From Argonema antarcticum A004/B2 (GTDB taxonomy: Bacteria; Cyanobacteriota; Cyanobacteriia; Cyanobacteriales; Aerosakkonemataceae), in contig NZ_JAIQZN010000081.1 in NCBI RefSeq assembly GCF_023333585.1, forward strand, positions 1-32,473: a stretch of DNA of 32,473 nt, given 5' to 3'. The stretch's first letter is position 1; every line of letters starts with the position of its first letter. This document shows positions 16,778 to 25,688 of this stretch, in pieces. The notes beneath the pieces were generated by a model, which did not search any database, was not told where the DNA came from, and saw only the letters and a list, made by a program, of their open reading frames with translations. The position numbers and the translations under genes were made by a program.

Positions 16778-19054
16778 ATGTTTATTATGGTTAATTGGCT
16801 GGCGATCGCAAGCGGAGTTCTGGCAGGCTTTGTTGTCGTTGTTGTAGTATTTTACTTGGTTGGTATAGTCTTTCCCGTTATCGCCAAATCGGGTCTTCCT
16901 CGAAGCCGTCTCTTAGGTCGTACAGTTCCGATCGCTATATTTGCCCTAGCTGCTGTCATCGGATGTCAGCAAATCCAAAGTTCCAGCGTTGTTAACTCTA
17001 CTTTTAAACAGGCAGAGGTTGCTGTTTTGGGTAGTCAGCGAACAGCAGCATCTCAAGGATGGACTAATGTAGCGCTGGGAGGTGGTGGTTATGTTACGGG
17101 GATCTATCTGCATCCGTTAGAAAAAGACCTTGTTTACATCAAAACCGATGTCGGCGGTTTCTATCGTTGGAATTCACAAAGTCAAAGCTGGATGCCGATA
17201 ACCGATCGCTTTCCGCTTTCCAAACGTCATTATTATGGTGGAGAAGCATTAGCTTTCGATCCAAAAAATCCGAATATCGTTTATATTGCGGCAGGCACTT
17301 ACGTTTGGGATAAACCGGGGACGATTTTTAAATCCACAGATAGAGGTCAAACTTGGACGAAATTAAACATAGATTTGCCGATGGGTGGCAACCAAGATAA
17401 ACGGTGGGTAGGAGAAAGATTAGCTGTCAATTTGTTTAATTCTAATATTATCTTTTTCGGTTCGCGGCAAAATGGACTGTGGAAATCATCAAACGCTGGC
17501 AGAACTTGGAGTAAAGTTACTTCTTTTCCCGGAACGCCTAAAAAAGATATTGGCATTACGGCTATTTTGTTCGACAAACAGGTATCGGGCTTAGTTTATG
17601 CGATCGCCTACGGAGACGGGATATACAAATCCACTGATACGGGTGTCACCTGGAGCAAAATGGAGGGAAGTCCGCAGTGGCCCAGACGCATGGCGACGGG
17701 TCGCAACGGTACGCTCTACGTAACCAGTGCCAAAGGGCCGGGGGTAACAAAATATGCTGGCGGGGTGTGGAGTAATGTCACGCCGAACAGCTCCCAAGGG
17801 GTTTTTAATGCGTTGAGCGTCAATCCTGCTAATCCCGATGAGATAGTGGTCGCTTTGGGAGAGTCGCCATCTACAAAAATCTATCAAAGTGTAGATGGCG
17901 GAAGTACGTGGATACCAATAAAACGCACGATGAACAGCACCGTTCCTTGGTGGACGAAGATTATGCGATCGCAGGCGTGGATATCTGCGATCGAATTTGA
18001 CCCCAAAATTACAGGCAGAGTTTGGCTGACAGATTGGTACGGCATCTGGCGCACCGACGATCTCAAAACAAACCCAGTCGTTTGGACTAACTATCAAAAA
18101 GGACACGAAGAAATAGTCACATTTGCTTTAGTTTCACCGCCAAAGGGAGCGTTATTGCTCAGCGGTTTGGCCGATGTAGACGGTTTCTACCATAACAATG
18201 GATTGGATCGTTACCCTTCCAAAACATTCGGCGGTAACGGCCCCGATTTTCAGGATACTTATAGCATCGCTTACAACCAAAAAGATCCGTTAAAAGTAGT
18301 GCGCGTTGGCGGCAATCGTTGGAATAATTCTTATTCGGGAGCTACCTCTACAGATGGCGGTTTAACCTGGCAGAAATTTGGCTCATTTCCAACTAATAAA
18401 ATGCCGCTCCGGGTAGCCATGTCCGCGACCGATCCCAATGTTTTTGTTGTTACCATCAGCGGCGGTCAAGCTATCCGCACAACCGACAGCGGCGCTACCT
18501 GGCAACCTGTTTCTGGATTGCCCGATGGCCCCCGTGGCCCTTGGAATTGGTCGCAGTCGTTGGCGGCGGATACGGTGGATGGCAATACGTTTTATTACTA
18601 CTGGAATGACAGTGTATATCGCAGCAGCGACAAAGGCGCATCTTTTAGTGTGGTATACAAACCGCTCGTTGGTGAAAATAGGTGGCATTCTATAAAAACA
18701 ATGCCGGGGGTTAAAGGGGAAGTTTGGGTTAGTTTGGATGAGAAGGGACTTTATCGATCGACAGATGCTGGCAAAACTTTTTCCCAAATTTCTGGAATAG
18801 AAAAAGCTTATCTGTTTGCGTTTGGGAAACCGCAACAGGGAAGCACAATTCCCACACTTTATTTGTATGGGAAAATTGCTGGAATGGGTGAGGGGATTTT
18901 CCGTTCTCTGGATCGCGGAAAAACATGGACGAATATAGGCGATCGTTCCAACCCCATCGGTAACAATCCCCAAGTGATGGAAGCTAGCAAACAGCAGTTC
19001 GGATTGGTTTTTATTGGCACTGGTGGCAGGGGAATTTATTACTACTCGAAGTGA
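16778..19054 (+). CDS. GH74-like endoglucanase/xyloglucanase-type protein with membrane anchor
   Basis: The 758-residue protein has a hydrophobic N terminus (about 7-36), a second hydrophobic segment (50-62) ending in a lipobox-like VIGC (C63), and then a seven-bladed beta-propeller repeat region from about 90 to the end. About nine Asp-box (SxDxGxTW) motifs are visible, such as STDRGQTW, SSNAGRTW, STDTGVTW, SVDGGSTW, STDGGLTW, TTDSGATW, STDAGKTF and SLDRGKTW. The order GGGGYVTGIY, TDVGGFYRW, GERLAV, LVSPPKGALLLSGLADVDGF and VVRVGG follows glycoside hydrolase family 74. Its two catalytic aspartates appear conserved as D124 (TDVGG) and D466 (ADVDGF). GH74 enzymes cleave beta-1,4-glucan backbones, usually of xyloglucan. 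Here it likely trims or releases the exported glycan. The start could also be the ATG at 16787; neither has a good Shine-Dalgarno sequence. Confidence 0.8.
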   Translation: MFIMVNWLAIASGVLAGFVVVVVVFYLVGIVFPVIAKSGLPRSRLLGRTVPIAIFALAAVIGCQQIQSSSVVNSTFKQAEVAVLGSQRTAASQGWTNVALGGGGYVTGIYLHPLEKDLVYIKTDVGGFYRWNSQSQSWMPITDRFPLSKRHYYGGEALAFDPKNPNIVYIAAGTYVWDKPGTIFKSTDRGQTWTKLNIDLPMGGNQDKRWVGERLAVNLFNSNIIFFGSRQNGLWKSSNAGRTWSKVTSFPGTPKKDIGITAILFDKQVSGLVYAIAYGDGIYKSTDTGVTWSKMEGSPQWPRRMATGRNGTLYVTSAKGPGVTKYAGGVWSNVTPNSSQGVFNALSVNPANPDEIVVALGESPSTKIYQSVDGGSTWIPIKRTMNSTVPWWTKIMRSQAWISAIEFDPKITGRVWLTDWYGIWRTDDLKTNPVVWTNYQKGHEEIVTFALVSPPKGALLLSGLADVDGFYHNNGLDRYPSKTFGGNGPDFQDTYSIAYNQKDPLKVVRVGGNRWNNSYSGATSTDGGLTWQKFGSFPTNKMPLRVAMSATDPNVFVVTISGGQAIRTTDSGATWQPVSGLPDGPRGPWNWSQSLAADTVDGNTFYYYWNDSVYRSSDKGASFSVVYKPLVGENRWHSIKTMPGVKGEVWVSLDEKGLYRSTDAGKTFSQISGIEKAYLFAFGKPQQGSTIPTLYLYGKIAGMGEGIFRSLDRGKTWTNIGDRSNPIGNNPQVMEASKQQFGLVFIGTGGRGIYYYSK

Positions 19055-19085
19055 ATAGCGATCGCGCTTCATCCTTTAATCACCA

Positions 19086-20087
19086 CTATCCTTGCCAACG
19101 TTTTCCCTGCCCTTTTTTCTCTAAAAATTCTTTGAGCTTCATCTTATAAAACTGCCGATATTCGACCAAGTTATATTTATCGATCCGGACGCCAAAGTTT
19201 GATACCTTTCCTTCCAAAACTTCCGTGACTTTGTTTTGAATTTCAGGGTAGAAGTGGCTACCATCATAAGTATTTTTGGAATCTGACGTCACCGTCGAAG
19301 GAACTGAAAAATCATACATGACGCCCAAAATTTTAGAAACTTCATAAAAAGCTTGCAATCCACAATCTGTCAAGCCACGACCATAAGTTTCATTGACCAC
19401 ATTCCACGCTGATATAGGAGGTACATAACCAACAAAATCAGCTTGAGGAAACACATTTCTCAATTTTTTATATTCTTCTATCTTAGAAGCATTACAACTA
19501 CTTGGTTTTTCTCGATCGTAAAATTCTGGCTTATATTTTGGCGTATTTTCAATCACTTCACTCTCGAAATTTTGATTGTAATATCTTGGATCGGGGGAAA
19601 ATCCTAGAATTGTTCTAGCCGAAAACAGTAACACATCTAAAGAAAAGTAAGCCTGATATATAGGTTGAGGATCTATTTTACCCACACCAGCAAGAGGAGG
19701 AGTTGATTTGTCAAAATTGAAAGCATCGACCCCAACATAAACTTTTTTAGGTTTAAGCCCTTTTGACTTGGCATACTTGGCATACTCAACAAACTCTTCA
19801 ATCCTTCCCGCACTGAACGAATAATTAAAACAGCGATGGTTATTAAATGAGGAAGCTTTCAATAAAGTTACTCTGGAACTGCCTAAGATTAAGCAATCAT
19901 AATTTTGCGGTTGGCTCTGCAATAAGAAGTTAGTTTTGGAAACGCGCTCATTAAACGAAAAGTTTCTTCCCGTTATCCGATTTCCTTTTCCATACCACAA
20001 AGGATCGACGGCCCAGTTAATTAACCCTGTAAGCAATAAAAAGCTAGCCGATAGAATAAAATATATTTTTAAGTAAAACTTAAACAT
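19086..20087 (-). CDS. SGNH-hydrolase-like membrane-anchored protein (AlgX/AlgJ/DltD-like role)
   Basis: The 333-residue protein has an N-terminal signal anchor (about 4-24) followed by an SGNH-like domain. LILGSSRV supplies the nucleophile block (S71), SAGRIEEF resembles block II, and DGSHFYPEIQNKV supplies the Asp-x-x-His pair (D275, H278). The upstream TTG at 20156 is possible, but the ATG at 20087 is preceded by GGAG and starts just before the signal anchor, so I prefer it. Such proteins commonly partner MBOAT acyltransferases, transferring acetyl groups to exported glycans in the periplasm. It lies about 115 bases downstream of an MBOAT gene on the same strand. Confidence 0.72.
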   Translation of the reverse strand: MFKFYLKIYFILSASFLLLTGLINWAVDPLWYGKGNRITGRNFSFNERVSKTNFLLQSQPQNYDCLILGSSRVTLLKASSFNNHRCFNYSFSAGRIEEFVEYAKYAKSKGLKPKKVYVGVDAFNFDKSTPPLAGVGKIDPQPIYQAYFSLDVLLFSARTILGFSPDPRYYNQNFESEVIENTPKYKPEFYDREKPSSCNASKIEEYKKLRNVFPQADFVGYVPPISAWNVVNETYGRGLTDCGLQAFYEVSKILGVMYDFSVPSTVTSDSKNTYDGSHFYPEIQNKVTEVLEGKVSNFGVRIDKYNLVEYRQFYKMKLKEFLEKKGQGKRWQG

Positions 20088-20202
20088 TTTTGCACTCCAG
20101 GCATAAAGAAAGAGATGTTTACAGCAAGTGTCTTGAACTTTACTTTTTTCTGGCAAATATTATTGTGGCTGGGACTAAAGTCAAGAATTTCTTGTTGAAA
20201 GA

Positions 20203-21792
20203 TCAGAACTGAAAATATAAAAACTCGCTGACTCGTGTAAGACTGAGAAGAGAAACTAGAGTTAGAATAGCCGCAGTGAAAGCCCAGATATGATTGGGTT
20301 GCCATTGTAACTTATGCCAGAGACGATCAGTCCAACTTAAAGAAGCATTTTCTGTAGCTTGCTTTATATTGATGGGATTGTACTTGCCCATCCACTGCTG
20401 AGTATTGGGAGTAAACCAAGTAACGAACAGCAGAAAAGCAATTCCGCCGACTAGATAATCTACTGGTAAATCGATCGTATCCGTAAGACCATTAAACTTA
20501 ATCATACCAAAGCTTTCCAAAAATCCCAGTTTTGTTAGCAAAGGTCTTGGCAGCGATATTCCATTCGCACCGATCATTGTACCCAAAATTGCAGTTGCTG
20601 CATCCAGAGTTTTTGCTCTAAAGAAAACCCACGACACTACCACAGCTAAAAAAGTCACAAACCAGCTTATTCCTTGAGTAAACCACTGAGTCTTTTTGAG
20701 ATCGTGACCCAACTTGCGACGGAACGATCGCCATTGATGATTAATTACTAGATAAATTCCGTGTAAACCACCCCAAAGGACAAAAGTCCAACCAGCACCG
20801 TGCCAAAGACCACCAAGCAGCATCGTAATCGTTAAATTTAAATATTGCCGAAATTTTCCCTTGCGATTCCCCCCCAAAGGGATATAAAGATAATCTCGTA
20901 GGAAATGAGATAGCGTGATGTGCCACCGCCGCCAAAAATCGATGATGTTGACAGCTTTGTAAGGCGAATCAAAGTTGAGAGGTAGTTTGATCCCAAACAG
21001 ATAAGAAGCACCGATCGCCATGTCTGAATAGCCTGAAAAATCGAAGTAAAGCTGCAATGTGTAAGCCAGCACTCCAGCCCAAGCTTCAAAAAATGTCAGA
21101 GGTACACCTTGAGCGGCAGCATCGAAAACTGGAGTAGCGTAGACAGCGATGCGATCGGCAAATATAACTTTTTTAAACAGCCCCATGAAAAAAATTGTCA
21201 GTCCTACAGCCAGATATTCACCTTTAAACCGATAAATTGATTTATCAGAGAACTGGGGCATCAGGTCTTTGTGATGAACAATCGGGCCTGCGATCAGGTG
21301 TGGAAAAAACGTAACGAAAAGGCAGTAATTAAAAAACGAGTCTTCCTTAGTTTCTGCTTTGTAAGCATCAACCAGATAAGTAATTTGTACAAATGTGAAA
21401 AATGATATGGCTAGAGGTAAGACAATTGGATCTAGTTTAAAGTTAGTAGCGAACAGGTCATTAACGCTATCGACCCAAAAATTAGCATATTTGAAATATC
21501 CAATCAGAGCTAGATTGACCGCAATTCCTAGAGTCAATAGCAAATTTTTATTAATTTTTACAGTCAGTTGCTTTCTTAAGGCATAGCCCACACCATAGTT
21601 GAATAATATCGAAAATATCAGCAATTGTAAGTTAGCTGGATTCCACCATCCATAGAAAAATAAGGAAGCAGCTACCAGCCAGACAATCGCCATCTTATGA
21701 TTGTTAGCAGGATTTATTTTAGCAGTTATAAAAAAAATTAATACACTGATCGGCAGAAATATAAAAATGAATTCAAACGAGTTAAATAGCAT
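20203..21792 (-). CDS. MBOAT-family O-acyltransferase (AlgI-like), copy 2
   Basis: The 529-residue polytopic membrane protein belongs to the AlgI/DltB-like MBOAT family. DFWRRWHITLSHFLRDYLYIPLGGNRKG (H291) and GGLWHGAGWTFVLWGGLHG (H331, H344) are the signature regions, with H331 the expected catalytic His. AlgI-type proteins pass acyl groups from a cytoplasmic donor across the membrane to partners that acylate exported polysaccharide. It is the second MBOAT gene of this strand; an SGNH partner follows directly. AGGGTG precedes the ATG. Confidence 0.92.
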   Translation of the reverse strand: MLFNSFEFIFIFLPISVLIFFITAKINPANNHKMAIVWLVAASLFFYGWWNPANLQLLIFSILFNYGVGYALRKQLTVKINKNLLLTLGIAVNLALIGYFKYANFWVDSVNDLFATNFKLDPIVLPLAISFFTFVQITYLVDAYKAETKEDSFFNYCLFVTFFPHLIAGPIVHHKDLMPQFSDKSIYRFKGEYLAVGLTIFFMGLFKKVIFADRIAVYATPVFDAAAQGVPLTFFEAWAGVLAYTLQLYFDFSGYSDMAIGASYLFGIKLPLNFDSPYKAVNIIDFWRRWHITLSHFLRDYLYIPLGGNRKGKFRQYLNLTITMLLGGLWHGAGWTFVLWGGLHGIYLVINHQWRSFRRKLGHDLKKTQWFTQGISWFVTFLAVVVSWVFFRAKTLDAATAILGTMIGANGISLPRPLLTKLGFLESFGMIKFNGLTDTIDLPVDYLVGGIAFLLFVTWFTPNTQQWMGKYNPINIKQATENASLSWTDRLWHKLQWQPNHIWAFTAAILTLVSLLSLTRVSEFLYFQF

Positions 21793-21931
21793 GACAGTAG
21801 CACCCTGATAAATGTTTGATTATTTGTCTGTACTAGGCCGATCGGATCAAAAAAGAGATTTAAGTTATTATAGTTTACTTTTCCCTTTATTGACACTAAT
21901 AATAGGTTGCCTCAGATCTTGCACCAGGGCT

Positions 21932-21946
21932 AGAAAACCGGTTTCT
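21932..21946. repeat. AAACCGGTTT palindrome
   Basis: A 10-bp perfect palindrome, AAACCGGTTT, sits in a near-palindromic AGAAAACCGGTTTCT in the 195-bp gap between the two MBOAT genes. It could be a binding site or a dispersed repeat; the sequence alone does not decide. Confidence 0.35.
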
Positions 21947-21987
21947 TAGGTCTTGAGTTTTCCTACTACCGAACTGCCCTTTATAAA

Positions 21988-23391
21988 TTAAAACTGGAAG
22001 TAGATAAACGGGGAAGGATTTTGAGGTGCTAAAAACAGCAAGCCAAGCATGACAAAGAACATCACAAACAATCCTCTAAACGTGCTTAACTGTAGCCTTA
22101 CACCTTTATTTAACTGGCTTCCCACATAATCGCAGACAATCAAAATAGGAACAGTCATAGTCAGGGAACTGGCAAACCAATTAATTCCTTCTGAGTTAGT
22201 CAGATAGAACATTTTCCGAACCATCAGAGATGAGACTGAGAAGTCAGTCGCTCTGAAGAAAACCCATGTCACCAAAATAAATATCATGGTGAGCAACCAA
22301 GTGCAAAAGCTATATAAATACGATGGGATTTTCAGGTTTTTACCGATAAAATCCATATACATTTTATGGACTGCCAATGCTACCCCATGTAAGCCACCCC
22401 AGAGAACGAAATTCCAACTTGCTCCATGCCACAAACCTCCTAAAAGCATAACAATTAAAAGGTTAAAATACTGCTTCGCTTTTCCCTTTCGATTGCCACC
22501 CAAGGAGATATACAGATAGTCTCTCAACCAGTTAGAAAGAGATATGTGCCACCTGCGCCAGAATTCCGTGACGCTTTGGGAGATGTAGGGAACGTCGAAG
22601 TTTTTGGGAACGTCAAAACCCAAGCATTTAGCGACTCCTATCGCCATGTCCGTGTAACCGCAGAAATCGCAATAAATTTGAATAGCATAAGCTATAACAG
22701 CCAGCCAAATTGTCATCGAACTATAATCTTGCGGACTTTTAAATACTGGGTCTACAAACATTGCTAATCTGTCAGCAATGATTACTTTTCTAACTAATCC
22801 CAGTAGAAATATTTGTAATCCATAGCTGACATTTTTCCATTTGATAACAATATCTTTCTCTATTTCCGGCAAAAATTGCTTCGGCTTTAAAATAGGCCCA
22901 GCGATCAAATGGGGGAAAAACGCTACAAGAAGCGCAAAATCCCAAAAACTTTTGGCTGATTTGTTAATCCCCCGGTAAATATCGATTATGTAACTCATTA
23001 CCTCAAACGTAATGAATGATATACCGATCGGCAGGATAATTTCTAATAAAGGCAGTTTGACATCAAAGTTGTTTAAACCTACATTGAGGGAATCTATAAA
23101 AAAGTTGAAATACTTGAAAAAGCCCAAAACAGCTAAATTAAATACCACACCCAATGTTAGCCATGTGTTTTTACTTTTTAAGTTTTGGCTAGCTTCCATC
23201 TTTAGTCCTACGTAATAGTTGACTAAAGTCATAGCCAACATCAAAAAGCTAAATCTGTAATCCCAGTAGGCGTAGAAGTAATAACTTGCTACCAGGAGTA
23301 TTGCCCTTTTGATGTTACTCGATTTTATCGCTATCATCAAAAGCAGAACTACAACGAAAAAAACGAAGAATTCAATGCTTGAAAATATCAT
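21988..23391 (-). CDS. MBOAT-family O-acyltransferase (AlgI-like), copy 1
   Basis: The 467-residue polytopic membrane protein is the second AlgI-like MBOAT of the locus, with EFWRRWHISLSNWLRDYLYISLGGNRKG (H282) and GGLWHGASWNFVLWGGLHG (H322, H335); H322 is the expected catalytic residue. Its start codon overlaps the stop of the upstream SGNH gene by 4 bp (ATGA), and GAGGA lies seven bases before the ATG, so the pair is translationally coupled. It diverges clearly from copy 2 (467 versus 529 residues), so the pair is not a recent duplication and may use different acyl donors or partners. Confidence 0.92.
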   Translation of the reverse strand: MIFSSIEFFVFFVVVLLLMIAIKSSNIKRAILLVASYYFYAYWDYRFSFLMLAMTLVNYYVGLKMEASQNLKSKNTWLTLGVVFNLAVLGFFKYFNFFIDSLNVGLNNFDVKLPLLEIILPIGISFITFEVMSYIIDIYRGINKSAKSFWDFALLVAFFPHLIAGPILKPKQFLPEIEKDIVIKWKNVSYGLQIFLLGLVRKVIIADRLAMFVDPVFKSPQDYSSMTIWLAVIAYAIQIYCDFCGYTDMAIGVAKCLGFDVPKNFDVPYISQSVTEFWRRWHISLSNWLRDYLYISLGGNRKGKAKQYFNLLIVMLLGGLWHGASWNFVLWGGLHGVALAVHKMYMDFIGKNLKIPSYLYSFCTWLLTMIFILVTWVFFRATDFSVSSLMVRKMFYLTNSEGINWFASSLTMTVPILIVCDYVGSQLNKGVRLQLSTFRGLFVMFFVMLGLLFLAPQNPSPFIYFQF

Positions 23392-24530
23392 TTTAGTATC
23401 CTCGTTTCAAAAATAACTGCCAGACGTTCAGCGGTTAAAGAATTACCTACTTCATTTACGTGCCCTGTCCCTGGTACTGTATTGTTAAATCCATGAACCC
23501 GTTGACGATTGATTTGATAGTAATTAATAAAATCTTCCCTCATGTTTACAAAATCAACTTTATGCTTGGCAGTATATTTATTTAAAGCATTTTCAATTTG
23601 AGAGGAGCTTTGGTTTACATTATTGTAATCCGGCAGATAGAGGATTACTACTTTTGGATATTTATTTTTTATGTTTTCTACTGTCCAGTCTATGACGGCA
23701 TCGTAACGCGATAAATCTGGTGATTTTTTCTTTTGTGAAGAGTCAGCACCAGGTAAACTCAGTTTGTTTTCTTTTGTACCTAGTAACTTCTGCAAGTTTT
23801 TTCCGCCTACCCGCAAAACTGAGTATTCGAGCATAAAGCGAAGTTGCGGAAATTTAACCAAAAATATTTGCGATAAAGCATCGTCGCTCAGAGAAGTTTC
23901 ATTTTTTTTGGTTTGCCAACTATTCCCATCTTTAGCGACATAAAATTCTTTATTCTTGTTGAGAATATCTTCAGTGAAATCTTGATCGGTGACTTGAATA
24001 ATTACGCTATTTGGCTCAATTAAAGAGTTGTAAAAGCTTGCTAAATGGATGTAGTAAGCTGGCGAAGCACCGTCCCTACCAGCATTTATAGTTTCAATGT
24101 CGAATTTATACTTATTTTTTAAAGCCTCTTGTAGTAGATAGCTGTAAGTTTTATTGTCTGCAACTTGAAGGGCTCTTGTATAGGAATCACCAAAGGCTAA
24201 AATTCTGTATTTATTCTTAGGTTTTGGTAAAATATTTTCTCCCCTCATTCCTAAGTCATTTATTTTTGTTTTGCTAAATCCTTCTTCTCCTTGCACATTA
24301 ATTCCTGGCTTAGCAATTTTACCTAAAACAGGATGAGTTATAGAGCCTGGGCTTTTTTCCATAGTATTTTCCAATATCAGTTCCCAGACAACTAAAGCAG
24401 ATAAAATCGCTCCAAAACATTTGAACACAAGCTGTTTTTTGCTATTCTTTTCCTTTTGCGAATGGTTTTTGAAAAAATTTCCTAAGCTGGATGACAGAAC
24501 ATAATTTCTATCCAGTATTTTTTGAATCAT
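23388..24530 (-). CDS. SGNH/GDSL-hydrolase-family protein with signal anchor
   Basis: The 380-residue protein has a basic cytoplasmic N terminus, a membrane segment (about 34-53) and an SGNH fold with FGDSYTRA (S116, block I), NAGRDGASP (N149/G151, block II) and TGHVNEVGNS (H357, block V). The Asp normally three residues before the catalytic His is absent (the residue is Gly), so it may use a dyad or another acid. The 4-bp overlap with the MBOAT gene downstream argues that the two act together in O-acylation of a polymer, as AlgJ/AlgX do with AlgI. The start has only a weak Shine-Dalgarno sequence. Confidence 0.8.
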   Translation of the reverse strand: MIQKILDRNYVLSSSLGNFFKNHSQKEKNSKKQLVFKCFGAILSALVVWELILENTMEKSPGSITHPVLGKIAKPGINVQGEEGFSKTKINDLGMRGENILPKPKNKYRILAFGDSYTRALQVADNKTYSYLLQEALKNKYKFDIETINAGRDGASPAYYIHLASFYNSLIEPNSVIIQVTDQDFTEDILNKNKEFYVAKDGNSWQTKKNETSLSDDALSQIFLVKFPQLRFMLEYSVLRVGGKNLQKLLGTKENKLSLPGADSSQKKKSPDLSRYDAVIDWTVENIKNKYPKVVILYLPDYNNVNQSSSQIENALNKYTAKHKVDFVNMREDFINYYQINRQRVHGFNNTVPGTGHVNEVGNSLTAERLAVIFETRILK

Positions 24531-24867
24531 TTCTTTGCTTTTTCTTATTTAAACTGAGGAAATTTTTAGACAATAATACGGATCTCCAAAGCTAATTGGC
24601 AATCTGACTGGGATGCTCAAAGCTAGCATCGGAGAAATGTTGTTTTGTACTTCTAAGTACCAAAGAGATGCGAATCTCCATAACGTCCTATAAAAATGAG
24701 TAACCTGATTGCAAATTTCAGATTTTAGATTTACTAATGCCTCCGGCACGCTAGCGTTAACCTCCTCAAAGGGTGAGGCATTAACTAAAAATTTTAGATT
24801 TTAAATCTAAAATCTGAAATTCTCGGTAAATAAATCGAGTTCTCATCTACTTGTCCAAACTTCGGCT
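24531..24867. other. Non-coding gap dominated by a nested inverted repeat
   Basis: I see no supported gene between the WecG-type gene and the SGNH gene. The right half is occupied by the large palindromic structure at 24715-24820; the left half is plain A/T-rich sequence, with a short open frame on the - strand that runs into the palindrome and does not look like a protein. Confidence 0.6.
24715..24820. repeat. Nested inverted repeat (possible small palindromic element)
   Basis: A perfect 19-bp inverted repeat joins 24715-24733 (ATTTCAGATTTTAGATTTA) and 24802-24820. Inside it, TAATGCCTC (24735-24743) pairs with GAGGCATTA (24775-24783), and between these lie GC-rich short inverted bases (CGCTAGCG). 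The right arm carries an extra 18-base stretch (24784-24801) that repeats the TTTTAGATTT arm sequence. Transcribed, this would fold into a long hairpin inside the - strand operon. Confidence 0.75.
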
Positions 24868-25674
24868 TTAAGCTTCTTTCCTTCTATTCAATACCGTCTC
24901 AAACTCGTAAACATTTTCTTCCCTAGTTAAGGGAATTTTGTAAGAGTTGAGTTTTTGCTTGAAAACTAACCAGAAAAAAGGCAGGTCGTCTACTAAATAT
25001 CTTTTCCAGAGTCTTTGAGGTTCAGACAAAAGCCTATACAACCACTCTATTCCTAGATTACTCATCCATTCAGGAGATCTTGGTTTATTACCTGCTTCAA
25101 AGTCAAGAGTAGCACCGATCGCCAAAAATGTTTTGATGTTTGGCAATTTATCTTTGTATTTTGCGATCCATTTTTCTTGTTTGGGAGCTCCTACTCCAAT
25201 CGCCAATACTGTAGCTCCTGATTTTTCGATCATCTCTACTATTTGGCTACATTCTTCTTCGTTTTTTTCAAATCCAAAAGATGGGGAATATGAATCAACT
25301 ATTATTTTTCTTCCTACCTTTTGGTTGATTTCATCTTGAGCTTTTTTAGCTACTCCTTCGGCTGCTCCTAGCAAAAAAATCTTAACGCTTTCGTTATTTT
25401 TGCAGTGGTTATAAAAGGCAGGAAACAGATCGGAACCAGAGATCTTTTCTTTTAGTGGGGTACCTAAAAACTTAGAAGCGTACAGCACTATTTGACTATC
25501 GCAGACTTTATAAGTAGCGCTGTTGTATGCTTTGTAGAAGTCTCGATCGTTTTGCAACTTGATGAGATGGTCTACATTAGGGGTAAACACGATCCCACCT
25601 ACTTCGAGCTTTTCTAATAGCTCGACTTTTGAAACATTGTCAATCGGTATGTTTAGAATGTTTACTTTTTTCAT
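24868..25674 (-). CDS. WecG/TagA/CpsF-family glycosyltransferase
   Basis: The 268-residue protein is a GT26-family (WecG/TagA/CpsF) glycosyltransferase. The signature elements are FTPNVDHLIKLQ near the N terminus (substrate Asn/Asp region), SGSDLFP, LLGAAEGVAKKA, IGVGAPKQEKW and the C-terminal RSPEWMSNLGIEWLYRLLSEPQRLWKRYL. Members add N-acetylmannosamine(-uronate) or related sugars to an undecaprenyl-diphosphate-linked sugar at the membrane face. A near-ideal Shine-Dalgarno (AAGGAGGT) sits six bases before the ATG, so it is likely the first and well-translated gene of the - strand operon. Confidence 0.93.
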   Translation of the reverse strand: MKKVNILNIPIDNVSKVELLEKLEVGGIVFTPNVDHLIKLQNDRDFYKAYNSATYKVCDSQIVLYASKFLGTPLKEKISGSDLFPAFYNHCKNNESVKIFLLGAAEGVAKKAQDEINQKVGRKIIVDSYSPSFGFEKNEEECSQIVEMIEKSGATVLAIGVGAPKQEKWIAKYKDKLPNIKTFLAIGATLDFEAGNKPRSPEWMSNLGIEWLYRLLSEPQRLWKRYLVDDLPFFWLVFKQKLNSYKIPLTREENVYEFETVLNRRKEA

Positions 25675-25678
25675 GATC

Positions 25679-25688
25679 CGACCTCCTT
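25679..25688 (-). promoter_or_regulatory. Strong Shine-Dalgarno of the WecG-type gene
   Basis: The - strand reads AAGGAGGT at 25688-25681, six bases before the ATG at 25674. It is the strongest ribosome binding site in the window and fixes the start of this gene. Confidence 0.8.

Noticed and set aside
24549-24749. 66-codon open frame on the - strand
   Set aside because: It starts inside the nested palindrome, and its composition does not look like a protein.
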